A stretch of DNA of 64,000 bases. It comes from Streptosporangium lutulentum. Lineage in GTDB: Bacteria; Actinomycetota; Actinomycetes; Streptosporangiales; Streptosporangiaceae. Position 1 is the stretch's first letter. Each line of letters opens with the position of its first letter. Of this stretch, positions 60,191 to 64,000 are shown one piece after another. The stretch covers positions 4,154,001-4,218,000 of the forward strand of contig NZ_JAUSQU010000001.1 of NCBI RefSeq assembly GCF_030811455.1, in the 5' to 3' direction. A program made the position numbers and the translations under genes. The notes below the pieces were generated by a model that saw nothing but the letters and a program-made list of their open reading frames with translations, was not told the DNA's origin and searched no databases.

Positions 60191-60499
60191 CTAAGGCGCT
60201 TCCAGCACGTGCGGGGTCAACGCATAACCTCTGATTAGAGCGGATCCGTGAATGCGGGCACCAGCCAGCTTTGAGAACTCACTGTAGTTGTTGGGGGGGC
60301 CGGTCCCGGCATGGGGTGCTGAAGCCGTACGACGGGCACCCCTCACGGGGCCCGTGCCCGTACTTCTCACGGCTCCCGCGGACTCGCCCCGACCTGGCCT
60401 GCGCAGCAGTAAGCGAGGCCGAACCGTTAGGGTCCGGTGTGGGCGGGAAATACCAAACCGGCGCCGCCACTTACACGACAAGATCCGGAGAATGAGCAC
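60191..60499. promoter_or_regulatory. Divergent ctaB/tkt intergenic region
   Basis: About 310 bp. Features are ACGGGCAC...GTGCCCGT, a GC-rich stem near 60334-60363, TTGACC at about 60213-60218 on the minus strand (possible ctaB -35), and GTTAGGGT near 60425-60432 on the plus strand (possible tkt -10). GGAG at 60487-60490 serves tkt. No extra gene is supported. Confidence 0.45.
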
Positions 60500-62611
60500 T
60501 TGAGCAGCGAACTCGTGCCAGCCCTTGAATGGAGCGACCTGGACCGTCAGGCCGTCGACGTCGTACGGGCCCTGGCGATGGACGCGGTAGAGAAGGCGGG
60601 TTCGGGGCACCCCGGCACCGCGATGAGCCTGGCACCCGCCGCCTACCTGCTGTTCCAGCAGGCCATGCGGCACGACCCCTCTGATCCCACCTGGGTGGGC
60701 AGGGATCGGTTCGTCCTCTCCGCCGGGCACACCAGCCTGACCCTTTACATCCAGCTCTTCCTGTCGGGTTACGGCCTCAGCCTGGACGACCTCAAGGCAC
60801 TGCGCCAGTGGAACAGCCTGACCCCGGGTCACCCCGAGCACGGGCACACCATCGGTGTCGAGACCACCACCGGCCCGCTCGGCCAGGGCCTGGGCAACGC
60901 GGTGGGCATGGCCATGGCGGCCCGCCGCGAGCGCGGCCTGTTCGACCCGGACGCCGAGCCGGGCACGAGCCCCTTCGATCACATGATCTGGTGCATCGCC
61001 TCCGAGGGTGACATCGAGGAGGGCATCAGCCACGAGGTCAGCGCCATCGCCGCCCACCAGAAGCTGGGCAACCTGGTCGTCGTCTTCGACAGCAACCACA
61101 TCTCCATCGAGGACGACACCCAGATCGCGCTGAGCGAGGACATCGTCAAGCGTTACGACGCCTACGGCTGGCACACCCAGACCGTCGACTGGACGCAGAC
61201 CGGTGACTACGTCGAGGACGTCGAGGCGCTGCACCAGGCCCTGGAGGCCGCCCGCGCGGAGACCGACAGGCCGTCGTTCATCCGCCTGCGCACCATCATC
61301 GCCTGGCCCGCGCCGAACAAGCAGAACACCGGCAAGGCCCACGGCTCGGCCCTGGGCGCCGACGAGATCGCCGCCACCAAGACGGTCATGGGGCAGGACC
61401 CGGCCAAGAGCTTCGACGTCCCGGCCGAGGTGCTCGATCACGTCCGTGAGGTCGTCGAGCGGGGCCGCACGGCCCACGCCGAGTGGGAGAAGGGCTTCCA
61501 GAACTGGCGCGAGGCCAACCCCGAGCGTTTCGCCCTGTTCGAGCGCGTCTCCGGGCGAGAGCTCCCCCAGGGCTGGGCCGAGGCGCTGCCCACCTTCGAG
61601 CCCGGCGCCTCCGTCGCCACCCGCAAGGCCTCCAGCGAGGTGCTCAACAGCCTCGCGCCGGTGCTGCCCGAGCTGTGGGGCGGCTCGGCCGACCTGGCCG
61701 AGTCCAACAACACCACGATGAAGGGCGAGCCGTCCTTCATCCCCGAGGAGTTCCAGACCAAGGAGTTCCCCGGCAACCGCTACGGCCGCACGCTGCACTT
61801 CGGCATCCGCGAGCACGGCATGGGGGCGATCCTCAACGGCATCGCGCTGCACGGCGGCACCCGCCCCTACGGTGGCACGTTCCTCGTCTTCAGCGACTAC
61901 ATGCGCCCCGCCGTACGGCTCGCGGCGCTGATGAGGCTGCCGGTCACCTACGTGTGGACGCACGACTCCATCGGCCTGGGCGAGGACGGCCCGACCCACC
62001 AGCCCGTCGAGCACCTGTGGTCGCTGCGCGCCATCCCCGGCCTCGACGTGGTCCGTCCCGCCGACGCCAACGAGACGGCCGCCGCGTGGCGGACCGTGCT
62101 GGAGCACAACGACCGGCCGGCCGCGCTGGCCCTGACCCGGCAGAACCTGCCCGTCTACGAGGGCACCGCGGACGCCGCGAAGGTCGCCAAGGGCGGTTAC
62201 GTCCTGCAGGACGCCTCCAACGGCCAGCCGTCGGTGATCCTGATCGGCACCGGCTCCGAGGTCGAGCTGGCCGTCCAGGCCCGCGAACTCCTGGAGGCCG
62301 AGGGCATCCCGGCCCGGGTCGTGTCGATGCCGTGCGTCGAGTGGTTCCAGGCCCAGGACTCCGCCTACCGGCAGACGGTGCTGCCCCCCGCGGTCCGCGC
62401 GCGTGTCGCCGTGGAGGCGGGAATCGCACTGGGCTGGCGGGAGTTCGTGGGAGATGAGGGGGAAGTAGTCAGCTTGGAGCACTTCGGTGCTTCGGCTCCC
62501 TACAAGACCCTTTACGAGCAGTTCGGTCTCACCGCCGAGCGAGTCGCTGCCGCCGCCAAGGCCAGCCTCGCGAAGACCGGGGCCGACAAGGGCGAGACGA
62601 CGGGAAACTGA
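60500..62611 (+). CDS. tkt: Transketolase
   Basis: A 703-residue ThDP enzyme of the pentose phosphate pathway. Typical blocks are [49 protein letters not shown], and a ThDP-binding region where [30 protein letters not shown] replaces the usual GDGxxxEG. The second half has [14 protein letters not shown] and [20 protein letters not shown] at 60500 is the best start: GGAG ends 9 nt upstream and earlier in-frame codons look non-coding. tal begins 2 nt after its stop. Confidence 0.93.
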   Translation: MSSELVPALEWSDLDRQAVDVVRALAMDAVEKAGSGHPGTAMSLAPAAYLLFQQAMRHDPSDPTWVGRDRFVLSAGHTSLTLYIQLFLSGYGLSLDDLKALRQWNSLTPGHPEHGHTIGVETTTGPLGQGLGNAVGMAMAARRERGLFDPDAEPGTSPFDHMIWCIASEGDIEEGISHEVSAIAAHQKLGNLVVVFDSNHISIEDDTQIALSEDIVKRYDAYGWHTQTVDWTQTGDYVEDVEALHQALEAARAETDRPSFIRLRTIIAWPAPNKQNTGKAHGSALGADEIAATKTVMGQDPAKSFDVPAEVLDHVREVVERGRTAHAEWEKGFQNWREANPERFALFERVSGRELPQGWAEALPTFEPGASVATRKASSEVLNSLAPVLPELWGGSADLAESNNTTMKGEPSFIPEEFQTKEFPGNRYGRTLHFGIREHGMGAILNGIALHGGTRPYGGTFLVFSDYMRPAVRLAALMRLPVTYVWTHDSIGLGEDGPTHQPVEHLWSLRAIPGLDVVRPADANETAAAWRTVLEHNDRPAALALTRQNLPVYEGTADAAKVAKGGYVLQDASNGQPSVILIGTGSEVELAVQARELLEAEGIPARVVSMPCVEWFQAQDSAYRQTVLPPAVRARVAVEAGIALGWREFVGDEGEVVSLEHFGASAPYKTLYEQFGLTAERVAAAAKASLAKTGADKGETTGN

Positions 62612-62613
62612 TC

Positions 62614-63717
62614 ATGACTGAGATCCTGAAGAGACTTTCCGAGCAGGGCGTCTCCATCTGGCTGGACGACATCAGCCGCGAGCGCCTGCGTACCGGCAAC
62701 CTGGAGGCGCTGATCCGCGAGAAGTCGATCGTCGGCGTCACCTCCAATCCGACGATCTTCGCTTCGGCGCTGAGCAAGGGCGACGCCTACGACACCCAGC
62801 TTCACGACCTGAAGGTGCGTGGAGTGGACCTCGAGGAGTCGGTGCGTGCCATCACCACCTACGACATCCGCTGGGCCGCCGACGTGCTGAAGCCCGTCTA
62901 CGACGCCACCCGCGGCGTGGACGGCCGGGTCTCGATCGAGGTCGACCCCCGGCTGGCCAGGGAGACCGACAAGACGATCGCCGAGGCCCGCGCGCTGTGG
63001 TGGATGGTCGACCGGCCCAACCTGTTCATCAAGATCCCGGCCACGGTCGAGGGCCTGCCCGCGATCGCCCAGGCGATCTCCGAGGGCATCAGCGTCAACG
63101 TCACGCTGATCTTCTCCCTCGAGCGCTACCGCGCCGTGATGGAGGCGTGGCTGACCGGCCTGGAGCGGGCGAAGGCGAACGGCCTGGACCTGTCGGGCAT
63201 CGAGTCGGTGGCCTCGTTCTTCGTCAGCCGGGTGGACGGCGAGATCGACAAGCGCCTGGACAAGATCGGGACTCCCGAGGCCCTGGCGCTCAGGGGCAAG
63301 GCCGCGGTCGCCAACGCCCGCCTGGCCTTCGCCGCCTTCGAGGACGTCATGAACTCCGCGCGCTGGCAGGCCCTGGCCGCCGCCGGCGCCCGCCCGCAGC
63401 GCCCGCTGTGGGCCTCCACCGGGACCAAGAACCCCGAGTACCCCGACACCCTCTACGTCGACGAGCTGGTCGCGCCCGGCACGGTCAACACGATGCCGGA
63501 GAAGACCCTCAACGCCGTGGCCGATCATGGCAGGATCAGCGGAGACACCGTCCGCCCCTTCTACGAGCAGGCCTGGAACACCATGGCCGCGCTCAAGGAG
63601 ATCGGCATCGACTACGACGACGTCGTGAGGTTCCTGGAAGAGGACGGCGTGGCCAAGTTCGAGACGTCCTGGACCGAGCTCCTGTCCACAATCGCCGCCG
63701 AGCTGAAGAAGGCATGA
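62614..63717 (+). CDS. tal: Transaldolase
   Basis: A 367-residue (alpha/beta)8 barrel of the long actinobacterial TalB-like group. The Schiff-base lysine lies in [16 protein letters not shown], and early blocks are [17 protein letters not shown] and [13 protein letters not shown]. It forms an operon with tkt (2 nt gap) and pgi (ATGA overlap). Confidence 0.95.
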   Translation: MTEILKRLSEQGVSIWLDDISRERLRTGNLEALIREKSIVGVTSNPTIFASALSKGDAYDTQLHDLKVRGVDLEESVRAITTYDIRWAADVLKPVYDATRGVDGRVSIEVDPRLARETDKTIAEARALWWMVDRPNLFIKIPATVEGLPAIAQAISEGISVNVTLIFSLERYRAVMEAWLTGLERAKANGLDLSGIESVASFFVSRVDGEIDKRLDKIGTPEALALRGKAAVANARLAFAAFEDVMNSARWQALAAAGARPQRPLWASTGTKNPEYPDTLYVDELVAPGTVNTMPEKTLNAVADHGRISGDTVRPFYEQAWNTMAALKEIGIDYDDVVRFLEEDGVAKFETSWTELLSTIAAELKKA

Positions 63718-64000
63718 AAGACATGTCAGTGTCCGTAACGTTCGACGACGAGAATCTGGCCGACCTGGCCTCGGAGGCGGTGGGCCGGCTCGTCGCCGAA
63801 GGGGTCCCCGCGGCCCTGGCGAACGGTGACCCCACGCTGTGGGGTTCGGAGGCCGAGCCCGAGGCGGCGGTCCGCCTCGGCTGGCTCACCCTCCCGCTGA
63901 CGAGCCGGGAGCTGCTTCCCGAGATCGAGAAGCTGGTCGAGCGGGCCCGCGCGGAGAACCTGAACCACGTGGTCCTCGCGGGCATGGGCGGCTCCTCGCT
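63714..64000 (+). CDS. pgi: Glucose-6-phosphate isomerase, N-terminal part (cut by window edge)
   Basis: The frame starts at ATG 63714, overlapping the tal stop by 4 nt, and is open to the window end (about 95 codons). The order tkt-tal-pgi and the visible stretch [10 protein letters not shown], the start of the sugar isomerase domain, fit actinobacterial glucose-6-phosphate isomerases. An in-frame ATG at 63723 is another possible start. Confidence 0.75.
   Translation, partial: MKDMSVSVTFDDENLADLASEAVGRLVAEGVPAALANGDPTLWGSEAEPEAAVRLGWLTLPLTSRELLPEIEKLVERARAENLNHVVLAGMGGSS

Noticed and set aside
60191-62482. A 763-codon minus-strand frame over tkt
   Set aside because: Transketolase motifs run along the full plus strand; the antisense frame has no recognisable feature.

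Overview
The window is GC-rich DNA from an actinomycete. The gene set and order point to Streptosporangiaceae or a close relative, but no rRNA or other marker gene is present, so this placement is an inference. Typical actinobacterial signs are -10 boxes about 7 nt upstream of an ATG/GTG (apparently leaderless genes), iron boxes of the DmdR/IdeR type, a sufR-sufB-sufD-Rieske-sufC-sufS-sufU-sufT operon, and the block ctaA / ctaB / tkt / tal / pgi. From memory, much of the backbone matches the Mycobacterium tuberculosis Rv1447c-Rv1473A neighbourhood (tal, tkt, ctaB, ctaA, an ABC-2 pair, sufR-sufT, echA12, ABC-F, small HTH protein). The accessory genes look like insertions into that backbone.

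Layout. 1-3.1 kb: end of a POT transporter, a TRIC-type channel, and a divergent MocR regulator / YczE membrane protein pair. 3.1-10.7 kb: GH15 glycosidase, an unknown protein, an S66 LD-carboxypeptidase, a sulfotransferase, an ABC exporter and an enoyl-CoA hydratase. 10.8-13.7 kb: translation-linked group of a small HTH protein, an ABC-F protein and an acVLRF1-type peptidyl-tRNA hydrolase. 13.8-16.2 kb: degenerate EAL/CBS protein, siderophore-interacting reductase behind an iron box, and a response-regulator relic. 16.4-26.1 kb: a 2097-residue RHS protein with an unrecognised, very basic C-terminus, plus an 1101-residue DNRLRE/LamG secreted protein. 26.1-26.5 kb: AT-rich palindrome and an array of 25-bp tandem repeats. 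26.5-29.5 kb: hisG, hisE, a small disordered protein coupled to a DUF1036 protein, and a methyltransferase. 29.8-31.9 kb: DEAD-box RNA helicase with a structured leader. 31.9-38.5 kb: SUF operon. 38.5-43.9 kb: Bcr/CflA-type exporter, an intact IS982-family element, an ABC-2 transporter pair and an EamA exporter. 43.9-56.4 kb: twelve-gene hydroxyproline uptake and catabolism cluster. 56.6-64 kb: ctaA, a small membrane protein, a PrsW-like protease, ctaB, tkt, tal and the start of pgi.

How the genes work together. The hydroxyproline cluster has two minus-strand transcription units. The first encodes a three-subunit D-hydroxyproline dehydrogenase, a DapA-family deaminase and a 4-hydroxyproline epimerase. 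The second encodes a Liv-type ABC importer, a second proline-racemase-family enzyme, an ornithine cyclodeaminase-family reductase and a GntR/FCD regulator. Each unit begins at a good sigma-70-like promoter, and a matching ATGT...ACAT palindrome overlaps the -10 region of both, so one regulator probably controls both. The final oxidation step (alpha-ketoglutarate semialdehyde dehydrogenase) is not in the window. The SUF operon starts with its own Fe-S sensing repressor, and a good iron box sits just upstream, overlapping the stop codon of the neighbouring exporter.

The least explained parts are the RHS protein's C-terminus with no evident immunity gene, the small-protein/DUF1036 couple, the AT-rich patches with TTA codons inside otherwise GC-rich genes, and several long perfect inverted repeats.
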